Assembly (NCBI GenBank): GCA_001189345.1
Contig: LFKV01000001.1
Location: forward strand, 124,001 to 188,000
From: Candidatus Paraburkholderia kirkii
Lineage (GTDB): Bacteria; Pseudomonadota; Gammaproteobacteria; Burkholderiales; Burkholderiaceae
DNA length: 64,000 nt
Direction of reading: 5' to 3'
The notes under the pieces are model-generated. The model ran no database searches. It was not told the DNA's origin and saw only the letters and a list, made by a program, of their open reading frames with translations. This document shows, in pieces, positions 52,886 through 63,257 of the stretch (the stretch's first letter is position 1; each line of letters opens with the position of its first letter). Position numbers and translations under genes: made by a program.

Positions 52886-53123
52886 GACGGTTTCATAAAG
52901 GCTGTTGAGATTGCCGAAGAGTGTTCCAGCAGATCAAGCAACAACCGAGTTTGAGGAACGCTTCATGAATGTCCGCACGACGTTCGAAGCGAGTACGTAG
53001 ACGGCGGAAGTTATGCAACCAGGCATGTGTACGTTCGACGACCCAACGGACTTTCCCAAGGCCGCTACCGTGCGGGTGACCGCGCCGCTCGTTTTCGTTC
53101 GTGCTCCGCTTCTTTCCGATCAA
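52883..53123 (-). pseudogene. IS5-family transposase 3' fragment with terminal repeat
   Basis: On the minus strand the frame reads GSGLGKVRWVVERTHAWLHN and RRLRTRFERRADIHEAFLKL, then CCLICWNTL. This is the C-terminus of an IS5 (IS1031/ISL2-like) transposase with the last catalytic Glu. The outer end carries gagacggtttcata, typical of IS5-group inverted repeats. The 5' part is missing, and the fragment abuts a permease gene at ~53125. Confidence 0.75.
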
Positions 53124-53835
53124 CGAAAGACGATGGAGGCGCCTCTTGTTCCTGCACGGCTTCGCTCCGCTCTTCTGGGCGGGCGCAAAGGAGACGCTCG
53201 CGCTCGCGGTGCTGTCTCTCGCGGTATCGGTGCTGCTCGGTCTTCTGGGCGCATCCTCGAAACTCTCGCGTCACGGGCCCTTGCGCGGCCTCGCGACCGT
53301 CTACACGACGCTCATCCGCTCGGTGCCCGATCTCGTCCTGATGCTGTTGCTGTTCTACAGCATCCAGATCGCGGTGAACCACCTGACCGACGCGTTTGGC
53401 TGGGATCATTTCGACATCGATCCGTTCACGGCGGGCATGCTCACGCTCGGCTTCATCTACGGCACGTACTTCACCGAAACCTTTCGCGGCGCGTTTCTCG
53501 CCGTGCCGCGCGAGCAGCTTGAGGCGGGCACCGCGTACGGCATGAGCGGCCTGCGCGTGTTCGGTCGCATTCTCTTTCCGCAGATGATGCGCTTCGCGCT
53601 GCCGGGCATCGGCAACAACTGGCAGGTGCTGGTGAAGGCGACGGCGCTCGTGTCGATCATCGGTCTCACGGACGTCGTGAGGGTCGCGCAGGACGCGGGC
53701 AAGAGCACGTTCAACATGTTCTTCTTCATCCTGATCGCGGCGCTTATCTATCTCGCGGTCACAAGCGCGTCGAACCTCGTGCTGATGGCGCTCGAGCGCC
53801 GCTACTCCATCGGTGTGCGGCACGCCGAACTCTGA
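53101..53835 (+). CDS. hisQ: Basic-amino-acid ABC transporter permease (HisQ/ArtQ type), 5' end replaced by IS5 fragment
   Basis: The permease core is whole: GFAPLFWAGAKETLALAVLS, the transmembrane helices, RSVPDLVLMLLLFYSIQI, and the EAA loop EQLEAGTAYGMSGLRVFGRI. It ends RYSIGVRHAEL. The first ~15 codons (LRFFPINERRWRRL) come from IS5 antisense sequence. The native start is therefore gone, and translation would need GTG 53101 or TTG 53146. Downstream hisM is broken. It would transport histidine/arginine/ornithine with HisM, HisP and HisJ. Expression is doubtful. Confidence 0.7.
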   Translation: MLRFFPINERRWRRLLFLHGFAPLFWAGAKETLALAVLSLAVSVLLGLLGASSKLSRHGPLRGLATVYTTLIRSVPDLVLMLLLFYSIQIAVNHLTDAFGWDHFDIDPFTAGMLTLGFIYGTYFTETFRGAFLAVPREQLEAGTAYGMSGLRVFGRILFPQMMRFALPGIGNNWQVLVKATALVSIIGLTDVVRVAQDAGKSTFNMFFFILIAALIYLAVTSASNLVLMALERRYSIGVRHAEL

Positions 53836-53858
53836 TCCCCCGCAAGCGAGCGAAAGCC

Positions 53859-54595
53859 ATAATCCAGATCTTCGCCGAATACTGGCGCCCGTTCCTGTAC
53901 TCCGACCGCATGCGCGCGTCGGGCCTCGTCGTCACCTTGTGGCTGCTCGCGGCCTCGATCGCGCTGGGCTTCTGCGCGGCGGTGCCGCTCGCGTGCGCGC
54001 GCGTCTCGAGAAACCGCTGGCTTTCGACGCCCGTGCGCATCTACACCTACTTGTTCCGCGACACGCCGCTCTACCTGCAGCTGCTGTTGCTCTACACGGG
54101 CATGTACAGCCTCGAATTCGTGCGCATGCAGTCGCTGCTGGAGGCGTTCTTTCGCAGCGGTTTCAACTGCGCGATCCTGGCCTTCGCGCTGAACACCTGC
54201 GCCTACACGACGGAAATCTTCGCCGGCGCGATCCGCGCGATTCCCCACGGCGAGGTGGAAGCCGCGCGCCTACGGCATGAGCACGTTTACGATGTACCGC
54301 CGCGTGATCCTGCCGTCCGCGCTGCGCCGCGCCTTGCCTTTGGCCTTTGTACAGCAACGAAGTGATCCTGATGCTGCACGCGACGACCGTCGCCTTCACC
54401 GCGACCGTGCCGGACATCCTGAAGGTCGCGCGCGATGCGAACTCCGCGACCTATCAGCCGTTCGAATCGTTCGGCATCGCGGCGCTCCTGTATCTGGCGA
54501 TCTCGTTCGCGCTCGTCGCGGCGTTCCGGCGCGCGGAGCGGCACTGGCTCGCGTACCTGCGGCCCGCGGGCGCGGCGCGTCCGGGCCGCGCGTGA
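53859..54595 (+). pseudogene. hisM: Basic-amino-acid ABC transporter permease HisM, start lost and frameshifted
   Basis: The expected start region reads ATA ATC CAG ATC (53859), so the normal ATG seems changed to ATA. The coding then gives IFAEYWRPFLYSDRMRASGL, YLFRDTPLYLQLLLLYTGMY and AYTTEIFAGAIRAIPHGEVE. A frameshift near 54265 moves YGMSTFTMYRRVILPSALRR to another frame. A second near 54345 moves SNEVILMLHATTVAFTATVP to a third frame, ending LAYLRPAGAARPGRA at 54595. Three lesions. Confidence 0.82.
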
Positions 54596-54616
54596 CGAGC
54601 GGTAGAATTCGAACCC

Positions 54617-55444
54617 ATGGATCAGATCCTGTCATCACCCGAGGAGAAAGCGTTGGAGCCAACCGCCAAGAACGTCGCGACCAAGCTCGTCGCAGAGGAC
54701 ATTCACAAACGCTACGGCGACAACGAAGTGCTGAAGGGCGTCTCCCTCGCGGCGAAGGCCGGCGACGTGATCAGCATCATCGGCGCGAGCGGCTCCGGCA
54801 AGAGCACGTTTCTGCGCTGCATCAACTTTCTCGAGCGGCCCAACGCGGGGCAGATCATCGTCGACGGCGAAACCGTGCGGACCAAGACCGACAAGTCCGG
54901 CAATCTCGAAGTCGCGGATCACAAGCAGCTGCAGCGCGTGCGCACCAAGCTCGCGATGGTGTTCCAGCACTTCAATCTGTGGTCGCACATGACGGCCATC
55001 GAGAACGTGATGGAAGCGCCCATCCACGTGCTCGGCATCCCGAAGAAGGAAGCGGAGGACCGCGCGCGCGAGTACCTGGAGAAGGTGGGGCTGCCGCCGC
55101 GCGTGGAGAAGCAGTATCCGTCGCATCTATCGGGCGGTCAGCAGCAGCGCGTGGCCATCGCGCGCGCCCTCGCGATGCATCCCGACGTTATGCTCTTCGA
55201 CGAACCGACTTCCGCGCTCGACCCCGAACTCGTCGGCGAAGTGCTGAAGGTGATGCAGCGTCTCGCGGAAGAAGGTCGCACGATGATCGTCGTCACGCAC
55301 GAGATGGGCTTCGCGCGCAACGTGTCGAATCACGTGATGTTCCTGCATCAGGGACGCACGGAAGAAGAGGGCGCGCCTTCGGAGGTGCTCACGGCGCCGA
55401 AGAGCGAGCGCCTGCGCCAGTTCCTGTCGGGAAGCCTGAAATAA
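54617..55444 (+). CDS. hisP: Basic-amino-acid ABC transporter ATPase HisP
   Basis: The nucleotide-binding subunit for histidine/arginine import. It has 275 residues: Walker [11 protein letters not shown]-loop VFQHFNLW, signature HLSGGQQQR, Walker [13 protein letters not shown] and H-loop VVTHEMG. A short N-terminal extension precedes [27 protein letters not shown] hexamer at 54602-54607 could be a -10 box. It is intact, but one permease partner is dead and the other has lost its native start. Confidence 0.9.
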   Translation: MDQILSSPEEKALEPTAKNVATKLVAEDIHKRYGDNEVLKGVSLAAKAGDVISIIGASGSGKSTFLRCINFLERPNAGQIIVDGETVRTKTDKSGNLEVADHKQLQRVRTKLAMVFQHFNLWSHMTAIENVMEAPIHVLGIPKKEAEDRAREYLEKVGLPPRVEKQYPSHLSGGQQQRVAIARALAMHPDVMLFDEPTSALDPELVGEVLKVMQRLAEEGRTMIVVTHEMGFARNVSNHVMFLHQGRTEEEGAPSEVLTAPKSERLRQFLSGSLK

Positions 55445-55445
55445 C

Positions 55446-56463
55446 GTGGCGGGTGCGCCGCTGCAGGTGGCGATTGTCGCGCTGCCGCCGGTCTCGATGA
55501 GCGACATCGGGCCGATCGTTGACAGTCTTTCGCTCGCCAACGAGATCGACGGGCATCGCCTCTAGAGTGGCGCATCTGCTCGTGGGACGGCCGTCCCGTG
55601 CCGCTCTTGGGCGGCGCGCAGCTTCCCGCCGACTGCGCGTTCAACGACGCCGTGCGCTGCGACTGGCTCATCGTCGTTTCCGAGCGCTATCAGCAATTCG
55701 CCGACTATCGCCCCTTTCTCGCGAGTCTCGCGCGTGTGGCGCCGCGCACGCCGCTCGTCTCGGGCATCCATCACGGCGTGTGGTGGCTCGCGATGGCCGG
55801 GCAGCTCTCGCAGTACCGCGTCGCGGTGAACTGGGAGACATATCAGCAGTTCACCGAGCAATTCGAGCGTGCGATCGTCAGCCAGCAAATCTTCGAGATC
55901 GACCGCGACCGCGCCACGTGTTCCGGCGGGCAGGCGGGCATCGATTTCATGCTCGCGATGATCCGACCATGGGCAGGATCTTGCGGAACGCATCGCGGAT
56001 TCGCTCGGCATCGGCGTCCTGCGCGCGGGCACGGAGCGCCAGCGCATCCCGTTCGTCACCGCGCCCGGCGAGCGGCATCCGCGCCTGAACGACGCGCTCC
56101 AGCTGATGGAGGCGAACATCGAAGACCCGCTCGCCACCGACGAGATCGCGAGTCTCGTCGGCATGTCGCGACGGCAGCTGGAGCGGCTGTTTCGCCAGTA
56201 CCTCGGCGCGATGCCGTCGAAGTATTACCTCAATCTGCGGCTCACCAAGGCGCGCACGCAATTGCAGCGCACGAGCAAGTCGGTCGTGCAGATCAGCCTC
56301 GCGTGCGGGGTTTTTTTTGTCGGCGGCGCATTTTTCGAATGCGTATCGCGACCGCTTCGGCGTGACGCCGCGCGAGGAGCGCCGCAACTGGATCGAAAAG
56401 CAGCGGGGCGCCATCGACGAGCCGCGCGGCGGCGCGCTGATCGAGCCGCCGGATGCACGCTGA
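55446..56463 (+). pseudogene. GlxA/ArgR-like AraC-family regulator of arginine uptake and catabolism, frameshifted
   Basis: GTG 55446 opens AGAPLQVAIVALPPVSMSDI, a DJ-1/PfpI-like sensory domain. Frame is lost near 55563, then continues WLIVVSERYQQFADYRPFLA, RTPLVSGIHHGVWWLAMAGQ and FSGGQAGIDFMLAMI-like sequence (actual CSGGQAGIDFMLAMI). A second shift near 55965 leads to the AraC DNA-binding domain (NIEDPLATDEIASLVGMSRR, YLGAMPSKYYLNLRLTKART). A third near 56305 puts NAYRDRFGVTPREERRNW in another frame. In pseudomonads and burkholderias such a gene follows the arginine/histidine transporter and activates ast genes. Confidence 0.72.
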
Positions 56464-56587
56464 AACGGCGCCGGACGGCACGAGGCGGCGCGAAAAGCCC
56501 ATCGAAGCAGTCGCGAACGCGCAAGACGGAACGCCTGCGAAAAGCCTAATATCGAACACAATGCACGAACCTGACGAGGAGTGGCTC

Positions 56588-57817
56588 ATGACCGACATCA
56601 ATGTGAATCGCGGTACGTTCGACGAGGTAATGGTTCCGGTGTTCGCGCCGGCCAATTTCGTGCCTGACCGGGGCCGCGGCTCGCGCGTGTGGGACACCGA
56701 AGGGCGGGACTATGTCGATTTCGCCGGCGGCATCGCGGTGACGGCCCTGGGTCACGGACATCCCGAATTGTTGAAGGTGCTGCACGAGCAGGGCGACAAG
56801 CTGTGGCACATCGGCAACGGCTACACCAACGCGCCGGTGTTGCGCCTCGCGAAACGCCTGACGGACCTGACCTTCGCCGACCGCGCGTTCTTCGCGAATT
56901 CGGGCGCGGAGGCGAACGAAGCGGCGCTGAAGCTCGCGCGCCGGTATGCGATCGACAATCACGGTCCGGACAAGATCGAGATCATCTCGTTTACGCAGTC
57001 GTTCCACGGCCGCACGTTCTTCACGGTGAGCGTCGGCGGCCAGCCGAAGTACGCCGAAGGCTTCGGGCCGCAGCCGGAAGGCATCCGTCATCTGCCGTAC
57101 AACGACCTGCCGAAGGCGCTGGAGGCGATCGGCCCGAAGACCTGCGCGGTGATCGTCGAGCCGGTGCAGGGCGAGGGCGGCGTGCTGCCCGCCGATCCAG
57201 CGTTCCTGAAAGGCCTGCGCGAAGCGTGCGACAGGCACGGCGCGCTGCTCATCTTCGACGAGGTGCAGACGGGCGTCGGCCGCACGGGCACGTTCTACGC
57301 CTACATGCAGTACGGCGTGACGCCCGACATCCTGACGAGCGCGAAGGCGCTCGGCAACGGCTTCCCGATCGGCGCGATGCTCACGACCAACGAGATCGCC
57401 GCGCACTTCAAGGTCGGCGTTCACGGCACGACTTACGGCGGCAATTCGCTGGGCGCGTCGATCGCAGAAAAGGTCGTCGAGCTCATCAGCGACCCGAAGC
57501 TGCTCGAAGGCGTGAACGAACGCAGCAACGCGATCAAGGCGCATCTCGAGCGCATCAACGAGCGTTCCGGCCTGTTCAAGGAGATTCGCGGCCGCGGCCT
57601 GCTGATCGGCGTGGAGCTGAACGACGCCTACAAGGACCGCGCGAAGGACGTGCTGAACGCGGCGGCGGCCAACGGCGTCATCATGCTGATCGCGGGGCCG
57701 AACGTGCTGCGCTTCGCGCCGTCGCTCATCATGCCGATGGCCGATCTCGACGAAGGCTTCGCGCGCATTGGGAAGTCGATCGAGCAGGTCGTCGGCGCCA
57801 GCGCCGTCGCGCGTTGA
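56588..57817 (+). CDS. astC: Succinylornithine/acetylornithine transaminase AstC
   Basis: A PLP-dependent class III aminotransferase, third step of the arginine succinyltransferase pathway; it can also act as acetylornithine transaminase. It has 409 residues: [55 protein letters not shown], and the PLP Lys in [17 protein letters not shown] 56588 is preferred to an upstream in-frame ATG. The gene is intact although both following astA genes are broken. It may be kept for arginine or lysine biosynthesis. Confidence 0.88.
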   Translation: MTDINVNRGTFDEVMVPVFAPANFVPDRGRGSRVWDTEGRDYVDFAGGIAVTALGHGHPELLKVLHEQGDKLWHIGNGYTNAPVLRLAKRLTDLTFADRAFFANSGAEANEAALKLARRYAIDNHGPDKIEIISFTQSFHGRTFFTVSVGGQPKYAEGFGPQPEGIRHLPYNDLPKALEAIGPKTCAVIVEPVQGEGGVLPADPAFLKGLREACDRHGALLIFDEVQTGVGRTGTFYAYMQYGVTPDILTSAKALGNGFPIGAMLTTNEIAAHFKVGVHGTTYGGNSLGASIAEKVVELISDPKLLEGVNERSNAIKAHLERINERSGLFKEIRGRGLLIGVELNDAYKDRAKDVLNAAAANGVIMLIAGPNVLRFAPSLIMPMADLDEGFARIGKSIEQVVGASAVAR

Positions 57818-57840
57818 TCTTTCGCCAACAGGAACCGACG

Positions 57841-58588
57841 ATGCGCTTCGTTCGTCCCGCAAGACTCTCCGACCTCGACGAGCTGCAACGGATGGCGCGC
57901 GCGGCGCAGCCCGTGCTGCACTGCTGCCGCACGACCGGCGCGCGCTGGAAACCTGCGTCGCGCTTTCGGAAGACTCGTTTCGCGCCGAAGTGGAATTTTC
58001 CGGCGAGGAGTTCTATCTCTTCGTGCTCGAGGATGCGGAGACGGGCCGGTTGCTCGGCACGTCGAGCATCGTCGCGTCGGCGGGTTATTCCGAGCCGTTC
58101 TATGCGTTCTGCAACGACGCGCTGATTCACGCGTCGCGCGAACTCAAGGTGAACCGCAAGATTCACGCGCTCACGATGTTGCACGAGCTGACGGCCAAGA
58201 GCCGCCTGACGGGCTTCTATGTCGATCCGTCCCTGCGCACCGGCGATGGCGAAGCGGCGGCGCATCTGCTGTCGCGCGCATGATCTACATCGCCGCGAAC
58301 CGCAAGCGCTTCTCGAGCGAGGTCTTTTCGCTGATGCTCGGCGTCACCGACGATTCCGGCGCGTCGCCGTTCTGGGAAGCCGTCGGCCGCAAGTTCTTCG
58401 GCCGCGATTTCGAGCAAGTGGAGCTCGAATCGGGCGGCCGTAGCCGCACGTTCATCGCCGAGGTCATGCCGAGCTATCCGCTCTACGTGCCGCTGCTGCC
58501 CGGCGAGGCGCAGCGCGTGCTCGGCGTCCAGGAGAAGGACACGGTGCGCTGTGTGCCGCTGCATCAAGCTTCGGGAGAATTGCAATGA
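57841..58588 (+). pseudogene. astA: Arginine N-succinyltransferase alpha subunit, frameshifted and shortened
   Basis: Begins MRFVRPARLSDLDELQRMAR. A deletion near 57919 shifts frame to RALETCVALSEDSFRAEVEF, EPFYAFCNDALIHASRELKV and TGFYVDPSLRTGDGEAAAHL. Another deletion near 58276 shifts to MIYIAANRKRFSSEVFSLML and SPFWEAVGRKFFGRDFEQVE. About 90 residues before the C-terminal KDTVRCVPLHQ are missing. Overlaps the next gene by four bases (ATGA). First enzyme of the AST pathway; dead. Confidence 0.78.
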
Positions 58589-59057
58589 TCGTCGTGCGCT
58601 GCACGCAGCCGGGAGACGTCGACGTGCTCGTCGCGCTCGCCCAGGAAACGGGTCCGGGGCTCACCACGTTCAAGCCGGATCGCGCGCCGCACGCTCAGCG
58701 GCGACGCCGAGCCCTTCGAGGCGAGCTATTTCTTCGTGATGGAAGACACCGCAACCGGCGACATCGCGGGCGTGTGCGGCATCGAAACGCAGGTGGGTCT
58801 CGAGCAGCCGTTCTACAACTATCGCGTGTCGACGGTCGTGCATGCGAGCAAGGACATGGGCGTGTGGACGCGCATGTCGCTGCTCAACATCTCGCACGAT
58901 CTGACGGGCTATGCGGAAGTGTGCTCGCTGTTTCTGAGCCCGCGCTATCGCACGGCGGGCGTGGGCGGGCTGCTGTCGCGCTCGCGCTTCATGTTCATCC
59001 GCAGTTCACGGATCGCTTTCCGCAGCGCCTGTGCGCGGAATTGCGCGGCCACTTCGA
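58585..59057 (+). pseudogene. astA: Arginine N-succinyltransferase beta subunit, frameshifted and 3'-truncated
   Basis: ATG 58585: [20 protein letters not shown], then [15 protein letters not shown] frameshift near 58685 leads to [40 protein letters not shown] and [20 protein letters not shown]. Another indel lies near 59005 ([18 protein letters not shown] in a different frame). Similarity ends at about 59057, where sequence of a different gene follows. The C-terminal half is gone. Confidence 0.75.
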
Positions 59058-59185
59058 CCTACCGCTATCGCGTGTCGCACGACGAAGAGCGCATCGTGTT
59101 CCCGAATCCGAAGGTAAAGCCCGGCCTGCGCACCAGCCTGATGGTCGTCGATACGACCGACGCAACGCTCGGATCGCTCGGCTGA
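59058..59185 (+). pseudogene. astE: 3' remnant resembling succinylglutamate desuccinylase AstE
   Basis: The frame reads [20 protein letters not shown] and [11 protein letters not shown] before TGA 59183-59185. The ERIVFPNP-x-V-x-PGLR pattern resembles the C-terminal end of AstE, the last enzyme of the AST pathway. Directly after astA-beta one would expect astD and astB. Both are absent, so a deletion from within astA-beta to the end of astE would explain the join. The identification rests on one motif. Confidence 0.45.
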
Positions 59186-59322
59186 AACGCGCTTCATCCG
59201 CTCATGCGAGTCGCGGACTTGCATGAGCGCGACATCGGTTTGCCAAATCGCTTCCTCGGTTCGTTGCCGCGCGGCGGCTTCGCGTTCGTCGCGCTTTCCG
59301 CGTGGCGCGGGCTCACGCGCGC

Positions 59323-59328
59323 TACAAT
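59323..59328 (+). promoter_or_regulatory. Candidate -10 element (TACAAT) upstream of hisJ
   Basis: TACAAT lies 138 bases before the hisJ start in a gene-free stretch (59186-59465). No clear -35 hexamer at the right spacing. Confidence 0.3.
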
Positions 59329-59465
59329 CGCGCCCCGGTGTTTGATGCGACGCACCAATTCGCGGCCGCTGGTTTAAGCGTGGATTTTTGTGCCGCGATG
59401 CTTTTCGGCTGCGATGAGCCGCATCAGGACACGTGTATCGAACTGCAAATGGAAGGAGATGGAAG

Positions 59466-60281
59466 TTGACGAATTCGCATAGGATCAGCCGCAAGCTCGC
59501 CGCATTCGCGGTGCTGGGCGCCACTGTTGCCGCGGGCATCGCCACGCTGAACGCGCGGGCGGCCGACACCACGAAGGAACTGCGCTTCGGCGTCGAGGCG
59601 TCTTACGCGCCGTTCGAATCGAAGTCGCCGAGCGGCGAGCTGATGGGCTTCGACATCGACATCGGCAACGCGGTGTGCGCGAAGCTGAAAGTAAAGTGCG
59701 TGTGGGTCGAGAACTCGTTCGACGGGCTGATTCCCGCCCTGCAGGCGCGCAAGTTCGACGGCATCAACTCGGACATGACGATCACCGACAAGCGCAAGCT
59801 CGCCATCAATTTCACCGATCCGATCTATACGATCCCCAATCAGCTGATCGCAAAGAAGGGCAGCACGGTCCAGCCGACCGTCGACGGGCTGAAGGGCAAG
59901 CGCGTGGGCGTGCTGCAGAGCTCGATCCAGGAGACGTACACGAAGGCGAAGTGGGCGCCCACGGGCATCGACGTCGAGTCGTATCAGGCGCAGGACCAGA
60001 TCTACGCGGATCTGGCGTCGGGCCGTCTGGATGCGGCGTTTCAGGATGCCGAGGTGGCGTCGAAGGGGTTTCTGAAGCAGCCGCAAGGCGCGGGTTTCGC
60101 GTTCGCGGGTCCGGCCGTCACGGACGACAAGCTGCTCGGCTCCGGCGTGGGCTTCGGCGTGCGCAAGAACGACAAGGCGCTCAAGGAAGCGCTCAATCGC
60201 GCGCTGAAGGAGTTGAAGGACGACAGGACCATCGATCGCTTCGCCGCGAAGTACTTCGACGTGAAAGTGGTGCTGAAATAA
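59466..60281 (+). CDS. hisJ: Basic-amino-acid ABC transporter substrate-binding protein (HisJ/ArgT type)
   Basis: The periplasmic receptor for histidine/lysine/arginine/ornithine. It has 271 residues from TTG 59466, which follows a strong aaggag. GTG 59433 is a less likely alternative. The signal peptide is KLAAFAVLGATVAAGIATLN-ARA. Mature protein: LRFGVEASYAPFESKSPSGE, MGFDIDIGNAVCAKLK and DGLIPALQARKFDGINSDMT, typical of family 3 solute-binding proteins. It is intact. Its cognate permease HisM is dead, so uptake through this system should be lost unless another permease substitutes. Confidence 0.88.
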   Translation: MTNSHRISRKLAAFAVLGATVAAGIATLNARAADTTKELRFGVEASYAPFESKSPSGELMGFDIDIGNAVCAKLKVKCVWVENSFDGLIPALQARKFDGINSDMTITDKRKLAINFTDPIYTIPNQLIAKKGSTVQPTVDGLKGKRVGVLQSSIQETYTKAKWAPTGIDVESYQAQDQIYADLASGRLDAAFQDAEVASKGFLKQPQGAGFAFAGPAVTDDKLLGSGVGFGVRKNDKALKEALNRALKELKDDRTIDRFAAKYFDVKVVLK

Positions 60282-60360
60282 CGTCGCGGATGCGCTGGGC
60301 CGGCCCGCTTTGGCGCAAGCCGAGGCGGGCGCGGCCCGTGCGCGTGTTGAAGCGAGGCGC

Positions 60361-60606
60361 TCACTGGTCCGGCGGCGGGGATTCGTCCTGGACGAACAGC
60401 ATCGAAATATAGAGAACGGTCGATATGGCGATTATCCCGACGCCCACCAGGACTTTCGTCCGATTGAATTCCAGGCCGCCGTTGATCGCGATGCCGATTC
60501 CGACGCAGGCGGCCAGCGTCCCGGCGGCGGCAAGCGCGACGTTTGCCTTGCTGAGGAACAGCCGGCGCCGTCTGCGGCCCGCTTCGCTGAACGGTCCTCG
60601 TTTCAT
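60361..60606 (-). CDS. Small two-helix membrane protein of unknown function
   Basis: An 81-residue protein with a basic N-terminus (MKRGPFSEAGRRRRRLF). Two transmembrane helices follow (VALAAAGTLAACVGIGIAI and LVGVGIIAISTVLYISMLFV), with a short acidic Pro tail. No family recognised. It has no close operon partner: hisJ is convergent, and the minus-strand MFS pseudogene lies upstream. ATG 60606 is preceded by cggaggatgcga, giving a reasonable ribosome site. Confidence 0.65.
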   Translation of the reverse strand: MKRGPFSEAGRRRRRLFLSKANVALAAAGTLAACVGIGIAINGGLEFNRTKVLVGVGIIAISTVLYISMLFVQDESPPPDQ

Positions 60607-60721
60607 CGCATCCTCCGCTTGAGTCAGCCGCGTTCAGGGCCACCTGGCTTTGCATCGCCGATATCATAATTGCGATCGCCGTTCCCGGGCGCCGGTCGCA
60701 AATGCTTCAGACGTCGGCGCG

Positions 60722-62239
60722 TCAGGTATCGGCCGCGGTACTCCCGACCCTTCCCGTCGCGCCGAACACGATGAAACTCATTGCCGCGAGCGTCCACACC
60801 GCGGCGACGCCGTAGAGCAGGACCCAGCCGAAGCCATGCACAAGCGCATCGCGCGCCACGGCATGATCGAGCGCGACGGCGCGCCCGGCGGCAATCGCCT
60901 CGCCGAGCGCATGGCGTTGCGCCGCATCGCGCCCGCCCGCAGGCGTGCGCATCAGAAACGCCTCGATGCCTGCCCCGAGAATGAACCCCATCAGCGCGAT
61001 GTTGATGGCGAGGGCGATCATTCTCGCGCTCATGTCGATGCCCGGGGCCATGCTCGCCCGCGCGCTCGACACGGCGCCCGTCGTCGTGTTCGTGACGGTC
61101 GTGTTGGTGAGGCCGAGCCCGATTCCCGCGACGATGCAGCCGGGCAGCATCGTCAGCCAGCTGGCGTGTTCGGCGCCGCTGCCCGCGTGCATCAGAAAGA
61201 AGCCCAGCCCGATGGTGAACAGTCCGCCCAGTATGACATAGCCGGGGCGATAGCGATGCGCGAGCCGCTTCGCCACGGGCGGCACGATCAGTGCCGGCAG
61301 CGTATAGGCGAGCAGCGCGAGACCCGCGCCGACCTCGCCGTAGCCGAGCGCCTCGTGGAAGTACGCGGGCAGATAGATCATGAACGGCCAGAAGCTGAAG
61401 TTCATCGCCGCCGATCCGATCAGCGCGCCCGAAAAATTGCGGATGCGGAATACGGAAAAGTCGAACATCGGATGGGGGGTTCAGGTTCTCGGCGATGACG
61501 AACGCGCCCAGGCAGAGCGCGCTCGCGGCGACGATGCCCAGCGCCGCCGGGCTGGCAAAGCCCAGATCCGGGCCTTGCGCGATGTAGAAGGCCAGGCCGA
61601 ACACGGCAAGCGACAAGGTCACGACGCCCATGCATCGAGTCTCCGCGCGTGCGGATCGCGCGATTCGCCGACGCCCGGGATCGCGAACGCGAGTGTCGCC
61701 AGCGCGAGCGGTGCATGCACGAGAAAGACCCATTGCCAGCCGGCGAGCGCGGCCGTCGCGCCGCCGATGATCGGGCCGAATCCGAGCCCGATGCCGAAAA
61801 TGATCCCCCACGCGGCGAACGCCCTGACGCGCGCATGTCCCTGCCGAAACTGATGCGACAGCACGGCCACCTGGCAGATCAGCATCGCCCCGCCGCTCGT
61901 GCCTTGCAGGGCACGGCCGGCAATCAGCACGGGCATGGTCGAAGCCAGTCCGCACAGCAGCGAGGTGATGCCGAACAGGGCGATGCTGATCACGAACACG
62001 CGCCTGTGGCCGAAGCGGTCGGCGAACGTGCCCGTCGCCATCAGGACGGTGGTGCAGGCGATCGTATAGGCGTTCATGACCCACTGGATGTCCCTGAAGC
62101 CGCCGTGCAATACTTGTGCGAGCGCCGGCAGGATGGCGGGGACGCTGGATATCTCGAGACCGAACATCAGGGACGACAGACAGGCGCCCAGCAGGGCAAG
62201 CGTGTTCTTGCGCGGATGAGGGAAGGGCATGTCGGCCAA
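60722..62239 (-). pseudogene. DHA2-type (EmrB/QacA) drug-efflux MFS transporter, two frameshifts
   Basis: The start is good: LALLGACLSSLMFGLEISSV, the motif A-like TGTFADRFGHRRVFVISIAL and RALQGTSGGAMLICQVAVLS. The frame ends at 61619 after DAWAS. A middle piece (VVTLSLAVFGLAFYIAQGPD, FVIAENLNPPSD) is in another frame. A shift in a run of G/C near 61477 leads to a third piece (MFDFSVFRIRNFSGALIGSA and onward) ending at 60722. About 14 helices originally. With the neighbouring LysR and HlyD pseudogenes it formed an efflux locus. Confidence 0.8.
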
Positions 62240-62342
62240 GCGCGAAACGAGGAAGAGCGCTTAATATATCGGGAATGAGAGTCCCGATTGGCGAGCTGGA
62301 TTCGGATGAATGTGTCCTTTATGGAACCAATGAGGCAGCGCA

Positions 62343-63247
62343 ATGAATGAGCGACTGAACGGCGTGGAGACGTTCGTGCAGGTCGTGGAGGCGGGCAGCT
62401 TCGCGCTGGCCGCCGACCGGCGGAACCTGACGCGTTCCGCCGTCGGAAAGATCATTGCGCGCCTGGAGACGCGCCTGGGCGTGCGCCTGATTCATCGCAC
62501 GACGCGCAGCCAGAGCCTCACGGAGGACGGTGTCGCGTACTACGAGCGCTGCGTGCGCGCGCTGACCGAACTCGACGCGCCGAGGTCGAGCTCGACGGCG
62601 GTCGGCGCACGCCGCGCGGACGCCTGCGGGTGAGTCTGCCGCTCGCCGTCGGCTAGTTGTGCGCCGCGCCCGTGCTGATGGATCTGGTGCAGGCGCATCC
62701 GCAATTGCAGATCGACATGTCGTTTACTGACCGGATGGTCGATCTCGTCGACGAGGGCTTCGATCTCGCCGTTCGCATCGGCGAACGGCGAGACAGCGCG
62801 AGCCTCGCGGCGCGGCGCCTCGGCGTGCAGCACACCTGCATCTGCGCGTCGCCGGCGTATCTGGTGCGTCATGGCGCGCCGGCTTCGCTCGACGACCTGA
62901 ACGGCCATGCCGGCATCGCGTATGCGTGCGCGGGCGTGCCCCTGCCGTGGGACCTGCGCGACGACGAAGGACAGGTGAAGCGCGTCGAGATTCGCGCGCG
63001 GGTGAGCCTGGACGACGTGCAGGCAATCACTTCGGCCGCCGTCGCGGGCTTCGGGCTCGCGCGCATTCCGTCATGGCTGCTCGCGCGCTATCTGAGCACC
63101 GGCGAGCTCGTGCTGGTCCGCGGCCAGTGCAGTCTGCCGCCGCAGGAGATCAACGTCGTCTGGCCACAGACGCGCTACATGCCCTCGAAAACGCGTTGCG
63201 CGATCGATGCGCTCATCGCCGGAATTCCCGCGTCGATCGATGTCTGA
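62343..63247 (+). pseudogene. LysR-type regulator of the efflux locus, frameshift and nonsense codon
   Basis: Winged-helix start MNERLNGVETFVQVVEAGSF, RSAVGKIIARLETRLGVRL. A frameshift near 62578 (after LTELDA) moves GRLRVSLPLAVG to another frame. That frame meets TAG at 62654-62656, where relatives have Gln, then continues LCAAPVLMDLVQAHPQLQID to the end at 63247. The effector domain is otherwise complete. Divergent from the MFS pseudogene and ends close to the HlyD gene. Confidence 0.8.
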
Positions 63248-63257
63248 ACCCGCGCGG

